6,827 nt of DNA from an uncultured bacterium (GCA_900550295.1 URRM01000082.1:1-6827); one strand, 5' to 3'; shown: positions 1 to 6,021, numbered from the stretch's first letter. A program made the numbers and translations. The notes: generated from the sequence alone by a model not told the origin.

Positions 1-8
1 TTTGAAAT

Positions 9-47
9 TTTTAATTTTAAGTGTCAGACATTTTAATTTTAAGTGTC
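9..47. repeat. Tandem pair of 17-bp direct repeats (22-bp period)
   Basis: The sequence TTTTAATTTTAAGTGTC occurs at 9-25 and again, identically, at 31-47, separated by the five bases AGACA. The first copy runs into a small palindrome, TGTCAGACA, at 22-30. The 22-bp period is close to two turns of the helix, so a protein could bind both copies on the same face. The pair lies just downstream of a possible leftward -10 element, which would suit an operator. The end of an insertion sequence is an alternative, because no gene is visible to the left of the window edge. The repeat itself is certain; its role is not known. Confidence 0.7.
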
Positions 48-49
48 TA

Positions 50-79
50 GTTATACTTAAACTGCAAGTCAAATTACAA
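50..79 (-). promoter_or_regulatory. Possible leftward promoter
   Basis: Read on the minus strand, TTGTAA (74-79) and TATAAC (50-55) are separated by 18 bp, giving 4/6 and 5/6 matches to the sigma-70 consensus. Transcription would start near 43, inside the tandem repeats, and leave the window leftwards. In AT-rich DNA such matches arise by chance, and the gene it would serve is not visible, so this is tentative. Confidence 0.3.
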
Positions 80-102
80 TAAAATACACCGATTTTTATA
101 CT

Positions 103-135
103 AAAAAGGGCTTTAGCAACTAGCTAAAACCCTTT
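103..135 (-). terminator. Rho-independent terminator of the fMet tRNA gene
   Basis: Positions 105-117 pair with 123-135 to form a 13-bp stem with a five-base loop (118-122). One pair (111 with 129) is a G-U wobble in minus-strand RNA but a C-A mismatch in plus-strand RNA, so the hairpin is built for the minus transcript. The run of U at the end of the stem (complement of 107-103) completes the terminator. It lies 8 bp beyond the tRNA 3' end. Confidence 0.85.
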
Positions 136-143
136 AAAATAAA

Positions 144-220
<77 letters not shown>

Positions 221-261
221 ATATTTAATTTGTATATCGAGCAAGCTCACCCGACATCCTT

Positions 262-289
262 ATTCTACTCCATAATTTTATTTTTGCAA
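262..289 (-). promoter_or_regulatory. Promoter of the fMet tRNA gene
   Basis: On the minus strand a -35 box TTGCAA (284-289) and a -10 box TAGAAT (262-267) are 16 bp apart, with A-rich sequence after the -35. Transcription would start near 255, giving a leader of about 35 nt for RNase P to remove. The leader contains a small GAGC/GCTC inverted repeat at 239-248. The acpP promoter has the same -35 hexamer and the same spacing. Confidence 0.7.
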
Positions 290-346
290 GTTTTTTATTG
301 CATTTGTTAAGTTTCAGCCAAAAGTCCCTATTAAATCGGCTAATTG

Positions 347-375
347 TCGACTTTTTATGTTTGTTTTATTATAAT
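347..375 (+). promoter_or_regulatory. Promoter of surE
   Basis: A perfect -10 hexamer TATAAT (370-375) sits 17 bp after TCGACT (347-352), a 4/6 match to the -35 consensus. The predicted start near 382 gives a leader of about 19 nt containing the ribosome binding site AAAGGAG at 388-394, six bases before the ATG. Confidence 0.6.
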
Positions 376-400
376 TATCTAGCAACTAAAGGAGTCTAAA

Positions 401-1192
401 ATGAACATTTTAATTTCTAACGATGATGGTATTTATGCAAATGGGATTAAATCTCTTTGTGAAGCTCTTTCCTCTTCTTATGATGTATATTTAATTGCAC
501 CAAATCAAGAACGCTCTGCTGCAGGACACTCAATTACACTTAACTCTCCTTTAAGAGTTGAGGAACTTGGACCTCTTTATGGTTCAAAACGTTCTTGGGC
601 TGTTTCCGGCACTCCTGGGGACTGTGTAAAAATTGGTGTAAATGCAGTTTTGTCAGATGAAGAAAAACCAGATATTATTATTTCCGGTATTAACCACGGT
701 CCTAACTTAGGGCATGATGTTATCTATTCAGGTACTGTAAGTTGTGCTATTGAAGGTGCAATGATGAATATTCCAAGTATTGCAGTATCTCTAAATTCTT
801 ACAAACCTGAATTTGAAGATTTTACCTTTACTGCAACTTTTATCAAAAGCCTTATTCCTAAACTTAAAGATTTTAAGTTCCCTGAAAAATCAATTTTGAA
901 TATCAATGTTCCGGGAATTCCTCAAGATGAAATAAACGGTATTGTTGTGACTGAAATGGGCGGAAGAATGTTTACAGACAATTACGAAAAACGTATTGAT
1001 CCTCGAGGTAAAACATATTACTGGATGGCAGGAAAGTTGTCAACAGAAAAAGAAAATGAAAAATCTGATATTTATGCAATTCGTCAAAATAAAATTTCTA
1101 TTTCACCTTTAACCTTTAATTTAACAAGAAAAGATGTTTTAGATGATTTGAATTCTGTTCTTTGCAAAGATAATCTATGTAATTGGTTTTAA
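401..1192 (+). CDS. surE: 5'/3'-nucleotidase SurE (nucleoside 5'-monophosphate phosphohydrolase)
   Basis: The 263-residue protein is full length for SurE, a cytoplasmic metal-dependent phosphatase that dephosphorylates nucleoside monophosphates. The family is associated with stationary-phase survival. Visible family motifs are the N-terminal NDDG with the metal-binding pair D8-D9, S39 in the ERSAAGHS segment, N98 in SGINHGPNLG, the SGTV loop at 110-113, DPRGKTYYW near 200-208 and SISPL at 233-237. These positions agree with the known active-site set (two Asp, a Ser and an Asn). There is no signal peptide or membrane segment. The ATG is supported by AAAGGAG six bases upstream and by the conserved motif beginning at residue 2. 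The gene is monocistronic, with its own promoter and terminator, and converges on fabF. Only the in vivo substrate is unclear, since family members vary. Confidence 0.96.
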   Translation: MNILISNDDGIYANGIKSLCEALSSSYDVYLIAPNQERSAAGHSITLNSPLRVEELGPLYGSKRSWAVSGTPGDCVKIGVNAVLSDEEKPDIIISGINHGPNLGHDVIYSGTVSCAIEGAMMNIPSIAVSLNSYKPEFEDFTFTATFIKSLIPKLKDFKFPEKSILNINVPGIPQDEINGIVVTEMGGRMFTDNYEKRIDPRGKTYYWMAGKLSTEKENEKSDIYAIRQNKISISPLTFNLTRKDVLDDLNSVLCKDNLCNWF

Positions 1193-1208
1193 AATTTAAA
1201 ATTAATAT

Positions 1209-1248
1209 AAATCAGGCGGGATTTTCGTTAGAAAATCCCGCCTGATTT
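1209..1248. terminator. Bidirectional terminator between surE and fabF
   Basis: Positions 1209-1226 pair without mismatch with 1231-1248, giving an 18-bp stem closed by the tetraloop GTTA. The GC-rich core is CAGGCGGG/CCCGCCTG. The plus-strand side is followed by TTTTCGTTT, and the minus-strand side reads into T-rich sequence (TTTATATTAATTTT). It can therefore end both the surE transcript and the converging fab transcript. Confidence 0.9.
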
Positions 1249-1273
1249 TCGTTTATTACTAACTAATTAAAAA

Positions 1274-2536
1274 TTAGTCTTCGTATTTTTTGAAGATTAA
1301 TGTTGCATCGTGACCGCCAAAGCCGAAAGAGTTAGATGAAACGTATTTCAAATCAGCTTTAACAGCTTTATTTGGAACATAGTTTAAGTCTGCAACTTCA
1401 GGATCTTGATGTTCAAGGTTGATTGTTGGAGGAACAATGCCGTCATTAATAGCTTTAATACAAGCGATTGCTTCAACAGCACCGGCTGCACCTAACAAGT
1501 GACCATGCATACTCTTAGTTGAGCTTACCATCAAGTGTTTATTTTTAGATTGATCACCGTAAACTGTAGCGATAGCTAAAGATTCACCGATATCACCAAC
1601 GTGTGTACTTGTACCGTGTGTATTGATGTAATCAACATCTTCAGGTTTTATACCGGCATCTTTTAGGGCAAATTCCATAGCTTTTGCAGCAGCAGCGCCT
1701 GTTGGATCCGGAGCTACCATATCGTATGCATCGCAAGTTTGACCGTAACCAACGATTTCAGCCAAGATTTTAGCGCCACGTTTTTTAGCGTGTTCTAATT
1801 CTTCAACAACTAATACGCCAGCGCCTTCACTCATGATAAAACCATCTCTATCAATATCATAAGGTCTTGAAGCTTTAGTTGGTTCGTCGTTGCGTTTTGA
1901 AAGTGTTCTTGCTGAAGAGAATCCACCAACACCCATGTTACAAACTGTAGCTTCTGAACCACCTGTAACTATAACGTCAGCTTCGCCGTATTGAATTGTT
2001 CTGAATGCATCACCAATTGCATGGTTAGATGAAGCGCAAGCTGAAACAATTGCTTTGTTTACGCCTTTTAAACCAAATTTAATAGCGATTTTACCTGCAA
2101 CCATGTTTACAATCATAGCCGGAACTGTGAATGGAGAACATTTTGTGTAATCGCCACGTTTTAACATTACTAAGTGGTTTTCTTCGATTGTGCTGTAACC
2201 ACCGGCAGCTGCAGAAACTAAACAGCCACATCTGTAAGGATCTTCTTTAGAAATATCCAAACCTGATTGTTCCATAGCTTCTGTTGCTGCAGTAACGCCG
2301 TATTTTACAAATCTATCTAAACGTTTAACTTCTTTTGGATCTAAAAATTTAGTTTCATCGTATTCAGGAACGATACCATAGATGTATGTTGATTGTTTTT
2401 CTCTGTCAATTCTGTTTTCCGGAGCTAATGAAATACCGCTTACGCCGTTTTTAACATTTTCCCAGAAATTTTCAGCGCCTAAACCGTAAGGTGTAACTGC
2501 ACCGATACCTGTTATAACTACTCGTCTTTTTTCCAT
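1274..2536 (-). CDS. fabF: Beta-ketoacyl-ACP synthase II (FabF)
   Basis: FabF condenses malonyl-ACP with acyl-ACP, the chain-elongating step of type II fatty acid synthesis. The 420-residue product is slightly longer than the usual 410-415. The catalytic triad is visible: nucleophile C167 in SACASSNHA, H307 in NTHGTST and H346 in KSMHGHLLGAAG, with the supporting lysine K341. The C-terminal glycine loop reads FGFGGHDA; Thr-Asn or His-Asn is more usual after the glycines, so the Asp is a small variation. I start at the ATG at 2536 (MEKRRVVITG). An in-frame ATG 15 nt upstream would add MRYKI, but it is part of the ribosome binding site. It is the last gene of the cluster and ends 25 bp before the shared terminator. 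A hairpin lies between it and acpP. Confidence 0.96.
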   Translation of the reverse strand: MEKRRVVITGIGAVTPYGLGAENFWENVKNGVSGISLAPENRIDREKQSTYIYGIVPEYDETKFLDPKEVKRLDRFVKYGVTAATEAMEQSGLDISKEDPYRCGCLVSAAAGGYSTIEENHLVMLKRGDYTKCSPFTVPAMIVNMVAGKIAIKFGLKGVNKAIVSACASSNHAIGDAFRTIQYGEADVIVTGGSEATVCNMGVGGFSSARTLSKRNDEPTKASRPYDIDRDGFIMSEGAGVLVVEELEHAKKRGAKILAEIVGYGQTCDAYDMVAPDPTGAAAAKAMEFALKDAGIKPEDVDYINTHGTSTHVGDIGESLAIATVYGDQSKNKHLMVSSTKSMHGHLLGAAGAVEAIACIKAINDGIVPPTINLEHQDPEVADLNYVPNKAVKADLKYVSSNSFGFGGHDATLIFKKYED

Positions 2537-2545
2537 AATTTTATA

Positions 2546-2551
2546 CCTCAT
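2546..2551 (-). promoter_or_regulatory. Ribosome binding site that decides the fabF start
   Basis: ATGAGG (GAGG at 2546-2549) lies nine bases before the ATG at 2536. Its own ATG (2549-2551) is in frame with fabF but has no binding site suitably placed before it. Family alignment also begins at the downstream Met. Confidence 0.75.
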
Positions 2552-2560
2552 ATTTACATT

Positions 2561-2600
2561 AAAAGAGGGTTAATCATAAGAAAATGACCGACCCTCTTTT
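2561..2600 (-). terminator. Hairpin between acpP and fabF (weak terminator or attenuator)
   Basis: Positions 2561-2570 and 2591-2600 form a perfect 10-bp stem (AAAAGAGGGT/ACCCTCTTTT). An inner stem of 2573-2577 with 2584-2588 surrounds a six-base loop. Two inner pairs are wobbles only in minus-strand RNA, so the structure suits the acpP-fabF transcript. The stem ends in UUUU followed by AAUG, a short U tract, which suggests partial rather than full termination. It lies 10 bp before the fabF binding site and no separate fabF promoter is evident. It may let acpP be made in excess of fabF, or it may protect the 3' end of acpP mRNA. Confidence 0.6.
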
Positions 2601-2621
2601 TCTTAAACTTTATTCATCCAA

Positions 2622-2852
2622 TTAAGAATGAGCTTCAATGTAGTTTACTGCATCTTGAACTGTTTGAATTTTTTCAGCTTCTTCATCAGGAATTTCGCAA
2701 CCGAATTCTTCTTCGAAAGCCATAACTAATTCAACTGTGTCTAAAGAGTCAGCACCTAAGTCGCCTGTGAAACTAGCTTCTGGAGTTACTAAGCTTTCAT
2801 CAACGCTTAATTGATCTACAACTACTTTTTTTACTTTTTCTAATGTACTCAT
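2622..2852 (-). CDS. acpP: Acyl carrier protein (AcpP)
   Basis: The 76-residue acidic protein is the expected size for the acyl carrier protein, which holds growing acyl chains on a 4'-phosphopantetheine arm. The attachment site is S36 in the DSL motif, within GADSLDTVELVMAFEEEFG, the conserved helix-II region. I start at the ATG at 2852 (MSTLEKVKKV), which matches family N-termini. An in-frame ATG 15 nt upstream (adding MRKKT) is created by the ribosome binding site. It lies 113 bp after fabG and 85 bp before fabF, with its own promoter in the first gap and a hairpin in the second. That arrangement fits the high ACP expression usual in bacteria. Confidence 0.97.
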   Translation of the reverse strand: MSTLEKVKKVVVDQLSVDESLVTPEASFTGDLGADSLDTVELVMAFEEEFGCEIPDEEAEKIQTVQDAVNYIEAHS

Positions 2853-2861
2853 TGTTTTTTT

Positions 2862-2867
2862 CCTCAT
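2862..2867 (-). promoter_or_regulatory. Ribosome binding site that decides the acpP start
   Basis: ATGAGG (GAGG at 2862-2865) is nine bases before the ATG at 2852, the same layout as in fabF and fabG. The ATG inside it is in frame but is not the likely start, because MSTLE is the normal beginning of the family. Confidence 0.75.
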
Positions 2868-2902
2868 TTTTTATTGTAACATCTATTACTTTCTATAACT
2901 AT

Positions 2903-2930
2903 ATTATATTAAGTAAATATTTTTTTGCAA
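2903..2930 (-). promoter_or_regulatory. Promoter of acpP (and probably fabF)
   Basis: The fabG-acpP gap contains, on the minus strand, TTGCAA (2925-2930) and a perfect TATAAT (2903-2908) separated by 16 A/T-rich bases. Transcription would start near 2896, about 44 nt before the acpP ATG. The -35 hexamer and spacing are the same as at the fMet tRNA promoter in this window. No convincing terminator precedes it, so acpP can probably also be read from upstream. Confidence 0.65.
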
Positions 2931-2965
2931 ATTTTTAACACTCTTTTGTAAAGTTGTTATTATTG

Positions 2966-3691
2966 TTAGATTGTAAGTCCACCATCGACTTGCAATACTT
3001 GACCTGTAACATAAGTTGCATCAACAGCCAAGAATTTTACAGCACCTGCGATATCATCAGCATCGCCTAAGCGTTTTAATGGAATATGTTCAGAGATTTG
3101 AGCTGAATCCAAGCTTTTTGTCATGTCGGTTTGAACAAAGCCTGGAGCTACAGCGTTAACTCTAATATTTCTTGATGCTAATTCTTTTGCTAATGATTTT
3201 GTGAAGCCGATTAAACCGGCTTTTGCTGCTGCATAGTTAGCTTGACCAGCATTACCATAGATACCTACGATGCTTGCCATGTTAACGATAGCGCCTGAAC
3301 GTTGTTTCATCATAACTTTGATAACAGGTTGAGTTACATTGAATGCGCCTGTTAAGTTTGTATTGATTACAGCGTCCCAATTTTCCTTGCTCATTCTCAT
3401 GAATAAGCCATCTCTTGTAATACCTGCATTGTTTACAAGAACATCAATTCTGCCGTATTTTTCAATAATTTTAGCAACTGCTTCTTGAGCTTCATCGTGG
3501 TTTGAAATATCAAACTTAACGGCTTCGGCTTTTACACCTAATGCTTCAAGTTCTGAAACTGTTTGTTTTGCAGCTTCTTCGTTGCCTGCGTAATTGATTA
3601 CGACATTGTAACCGGCTTGAGCTAAATGTAAAGCGCACGCTTTACCAATACCTCTAGAACCGCCTGTTACAAGTGCTAAGTTTTCACTCAT
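2966..3691 (-). CDS. fabG: 3-oxoacyl-ACP reductase (FabG)
   Basis: FabG reduces 3-oxoacyl-ACP to 3-hydroxyacyl-ACP with NADPH in the elongation cycle. The 241-residue product is a typical short-chain dehydrogenase. It has the Rossmann nucleotide loop TGGSRGIG (9-16), NNAG (87-90), and the catalytic residues N112, S140, Y153 and K157 in the Y-x-x-x-K motif of ANYAAAKAG. The PGFVQTDM segment (183-190) and the terminal VDGG are also family-typical. I start at 3691 (MSENLALVTGG). The in-frame ATG 15 nt upstream overlaps the end of fabD and belongs to the binding site. The gene begins four bases after the fabD stop, so the two are probably translationally coupled. Its place beside fabD and acpP separates it from other reductases of the superfamily. 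Confidence 0.96.
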   Translation of the reverse strand: MSENLALVTGGSRGIGKACALHLAQAGYNVVINYAGNEEAAKQTVSELEALGVKAEAVKFDISNHDEAQEAVAKIIEKYGRIDVLVNNAGITRDGLFMRMSKENWDAVINTNLTGAFNVTQPVIKVMMKQRSGAIVNMASIVGIYGNAGQANYAAAKAGLIGFTKSLAKELASRNIRVNAVAPGFVQTDMTKSLDSAQISEHIPLKRLGDADDIAGAVKFLAVDATYVTGQVLQVDGGLTI

Positions 3692-3695
3692 AATC

Positions 3696-4616
3696 TTATA
3701 CCTCATTTAAGTTTTGAATCGTTGCTTCTAACGATTCTTTGTCGTAAACGTTGTATGTTTTAACTTCCGGATTAATTTTTTTATTAAGTCCTGCTAAAAC
3801 TGTACCATTACCAAACTCAATAAATGTATCAACTCCGGCTTCAATCATTTTTTCAATTGATTGACACCAGTGAACTGATGAATAAATTTGTTTTGGCATT
3901 TTTTCTTTAAAGTTTGAAGTTGTAAACTCGGCATCTACATTTGTAACTACCGGAATTTCAGTATCTTTAACTTCAATATCTTTTACGAATTCAGCAAATT
4001 TTTCACCGGCTTCTTTCATAAATTGAGAGTGGAAAGCGCCTGATACCGCAAGTTGTACAACTCTTTTTACTCCCTTTTCTGTTAAAAGTTCGCAAGTTTT
4101 CTTTACTGCTTCGTCATCACCTGTAATTACGATTTGTGCAGGTGAATTGTAGTTTGCAATATCAACGTAGCCATCAACCGCATTCATACATTCTCTGATT
4201 AATGATTCATCCGCTTTTAAAACAGCTGCCATAGAACCGCCTTTAGTAGCGCCCATTAATTCAGCACGTTTTTGGATTAATTTTAATGCATTCTCTAGAG
4301 AAATTGCACCTGAAGCATAGTATGCAACATATTCACCAAGGCTGTGTCCAGCTGTGAATGCAGGTTTTATATTGCATTTTGACTTGAATGCTTCCAGTGC
4401 TGCAATTGATGTTGTTAAAATTGCAGGTTGTGTGTTGATTGTTTGTTTTAATTCTTCTTCAGGACCTTCAAAACAGATTTTAGATATACTTCTACCTAAA
4501 ACTTCATCTGCTTTATCATAAACTTTTTTTCCAACTTCATAATTTTCAAAAAGGTCATGCCCCATTCCAACCACTTGAGAGCCTTGTCCCGGAAATAAAA
4601 ATGCTACTTTTTTCAA
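3696..4616 (-). CDS. fabD: Malonyl-CoA:ACP transacylase (FabD), TTG start
   Basis: FabD moves malonyl groups from CoA to the acyl carrier protein, supplying the extender unit for FabF. The 306-residue length is normal. Motifs are FPGQGSQ at 8-14, the nucleophile S92 in GHSLGEYVA, R117 in QKRAELM, and H196 in GAFHS, matching the Ser-Arg-His set of the family. Near the C-terminus is EFGNGTVLAGL, with Asn where Pro is common. The start codon is TTG (4614-4616), immediately after the plsX stop with no spacer. GGAGG at 4621-4625 lies in the last plsX codons, and no ATG in this frame fits the conserved N-terminus. The gene is tightly coupled to both plsX and fabG. Confidence 0.95.
   Translation of the reverse strand: MKKVAFLFPGQGSQVVGMGHDLFENYEVGKKVYDKADEVLGRSISKICFEGPEEELKQTINTQPAILTTSIAALEAFKSKCNIKPAFTAGHSLGEYVAYYASGAISLENALKLIQKRAELMGATKGGSMAAVLKADESLIRECMNAVDGYVDIANYNSPAQIVITGDDEAVKKTCELLTEKGVKRVVQLAVSGAFHSQFMKEAGEKFAEFVKDIEVKDTEIPVVTNVDAEFTTSNFKEKMPKQIYSSVHWCQSIEKMIEAGVDTFIEFGNGTVLAGLNKKINPEVKTYNVYDKESLEATIQNLNEV
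3701..3706 (-). promoter_or_regulatory. Ribosome binding site of fabG inside the end of fabD
   Basis: ATGAGG (GAGG at 3701-3704) lies nine bases before the fabG ATG and within the last sense codons of fabD. The fabD stop TAA (3696-3698) falls between site and start. The 18 bases from here to the fabG ATG differ at only one position from the matching 18 bases of fabF. Confidence 0.75.
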
Positions 4617-5672
4617 TTAGCCTCCGATTAATTCTGTGATTTTTTTATTCAACCCTGTTTCTACGGCTTCTTTAGCAACTCTTACTGCATTTTTGATTGC
4701 GTAAGCTTTACTTCTGCCGTGAGAAATAACAGTGATACCTTTTACACCAAGAAGTAATGAACCACCATATTCTTCGTAGTTAATTCTTGGATAAATCTTT
4801 TTCAAGAACATTTTTGCCATAAGCCCAACTGCACATCCGAAAATAGATGAGGCAAATTGTTCTTTTATTAATCTAAATAATAGAGATGCAACACCTTCTG
4901 TAACTTTTAATGTTACGTTTCCAACGAAACCATCAGAAACAACAACATCGCAAGTATCAAGTAGAAGTTTGTTACCTTCAATGTTTCCAACGAAATTAAA
5001 TTTATCTTTGTTAGCTTCCAAAAGTTTGTAAGTTTCTTGAGCCAAAGTGTTACCTTTAGTTTCTTCTGAACCGATGTTCAAAACGCCTACACGAGGTTCT
5101 TTGATGCCAAGAAGTTGTTTAGAATATAAAGAACCCATAATTGCGAATTGGTACAACATTTCAGGAGTACATTCGCTATTTGCACCACCATCAATTACAA
5201 CAATAGGTTTTTTCAATGATGGTAAAGTTGCAGCAATTGCAGGTCTTGTGATACCGTGAATCCTGCCAAGTCCGAATAAACTTGCGGCCATCGCAGCACC
5301 AGTTGAACCTGCTGCAACCAACGCATCTGAGCTACCGTCAGCAACGGCTTTTACGCTTAAAACGATTGAAGAGTTTTTCTTTTTTCTAATTGCTTGCCCA
5401 GGGTGTTCACCCATTTCGATAACTTCATCTGCGTGTGTAATTTTTATATCTAATTTTGAAGTGTCAATATTGATACGTTTTTTTGTACCACGATGACCGC
5501 AATCAGATAAAAAACCTTCGTTTTTGATTTTATCCAATTCACGTTCAATGTCCTCTTGTTTACCAACAAGTTCAATAGGTACATTATATTCATAAGCAGC
5601 CCAAACCGCCCCCGCAATTATTTCGTGTGGAGCATGGTCTCCGCCCATTGCATCAATAGCTATTCTTGTCAT
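4617..5672 (-). CDS. plsX: Phosphate acyltransferase PlsX (acyl-ACP:phosphate transacylase)
   Basis: PlsX converts acyl-ACP and phosphate to acyl-phosphate, the donor used by the membrane acyltransferase PlsY in the first step of phospholipid synthesis. It is a peripheral membrane enzyme. Motifs in the 351 residues are DAMGGD (7-12), AGSTGA (121-126), DGGAN (161-165), NIGSEETKGN (199-208), GNIEG (229-233), SDGFVGN (246-252) and EYGGSLLLGVKG (301-312). Residues about 48-74 look longer and more charged than usual for the family. I start at 5672 (MTRIAIDAMGGD), with GAGG at 5677-5680. The frame is open for 25 more codons upstream, but those are a lysine-rich shadow of the rpmF tail. It lies 25 bp after rpmF and its stop abuts fabD; fabH, often found between them, is absent. 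Confidence 0.95.
   Translation of the reverse strand: MTRIAIDAMGGDHAPHEIIAGAVWAAYEYNVPIELVGKQEDIERELDKIKNEGFLSDCGHRGTKKRINIDTSKLDIKITHADEVIEMGEHPGQAIRKKKNSSIVLSVKAVADGSSDALVAAGSTGAAMAASLFGLGRIHGITRPAIAATLPSLKKPIVVIDGGANSECTPEMLYQFAIMGSLYSKQLLGIKEPRVGVLNIGSEETKGNTLAQETYKLLEANKDKFNFVGNIEGNKLLLDTCDVVVSDGFVGNVTLKVTEGVASLLFRLIKEQFASSIFGCAVGLMAKMFLKKIYPRINYEEYGGSLLLGVKGITVISHGRSKAYAIKNAVRVAKEAVETGLNKKITELIGG
4621..4625 (-). promoter_or_regulatory. Ribosome binding site of fabD within plsX
   Basis: GGAGG is a full five-base match to the ribosomal anti-SD sequence. It is encoded by the final glycine codons of plsX and sits four bases before the TTG start, a short spacing. It supports TTG as the true fabD start. 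Confidence 0.7.
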
Positions 5673-5697
5673 TTTTCCTCTGTAAGATTTTTTAAAA

Positions 5698-6021
5698 CTA
5701 TTCTTCAGTTTTTTCTTCTTTAACTTCTTCAGCTTTCGTTTCTTCAACTTTAGCTTCTTCTACAGGAGCTTCTGCTTTTTTAGTTGTTTTCTTTGCAGCA
5801 GCTTTTTTTGCAGGTTTTTTAGCTTCTGCTGAATCTACGTAATCTGCAGATTTAACGCTAACTGCTTTTCCTTTGTAGTAACCACATTCAGTACATACTG
5901 TGTGTGCTAATACTGTTGCGCCACAGTGTGAGCATTTTGTTGTTGCAGGTTTAATTGCTTTCCAGTTTGCACGTCTTGTTGCTTGTTTTCTTGCGCCTGT
6001 TCTTTTCTTTGGTACTGCCAT
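5698..6021 (-). CDS. rpmF: 50S ribosomal protein L32 with an extended charged tail
   Basis: The first 57 residues are a complete L32: MAVPKKRTGARKQ start, basic N-terminal arm, and a zinc ribbon with C30-x2-C33 and C43-x2-C46 followed by GYYKGKAV. L32 is a small 50S protein, normally 55-65 residues. This product has 107. Residues 58-107 form a low-complexity tail: a Lys/Ala-rich stretch (about 66-85), then a Glu-rich stretch with three pentapeptide units, VEEAK, VEETK and AEEVK (87-101). The tail is unlikely to fold and would extend from the ribosome. The stop is clear and codon use looks like that of the neighbours, so a frameshift is not needed to explain it. AAAGG at 6032-6036 is the probable binding site. 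It lies 22 bp after yceD and 25 bp before plsX, the classic yceD-rpmF-plsX arrangement. Confidence 0.95.
   Translation of the reverse strand: MAVPKKRTGARKQATRRANWKAIKPATTKCSHCGATVLAHTVCTECGYYKGKAVSVKSADYVDSAEAKKPAKKAAAKKTTKKAEAPVEEAKVEETKAEEVKEEKTEE
5719..5763 (-). repeat. Three 15-bp coding repeats in the L32 tail
   Basis: Three imperfect 15-bp units encode VEEAK, VEETK and AEEVK in tandem, without a break in frame. The GAAGAA core of each unit is identical and the flanking codons vary. Such a tract can change in unit number by replication slippage without breaking the frame. Confidence 0.75.

Noticed and set aside
316..355. Inverted repeats AAAAGTC/GACTTTT and AGCC/GGCT upstream of surE
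   Set aside because: The arms interleave rather than nest, the loop is long, and the region lies upstream of the predicted start site, so no RNA hairpin is expected. An operator cannot be excluded but nothing supports one.
2931..2965. Possible terminator after fabG
   Set aside because: Only a weak A/T stem (TAACA/TGTTA) can form and no GC core is present, so read-through into acpP is likely.
5047..5259. 70-codon open frame on the plus strand
   Set aside because: It lies wholly inside plsX on the opposite strand, has no binding site or family motif, and plsX is certain.
5673..5747. Extra 25-codon lysine-rich N-terminus for PlsX
   Set aside because: It overlaps the rpmF tail in another frame, has no family counterpart, and GAGG lies just before the Met at 5672 where the conserved DAMGGD protein begins.
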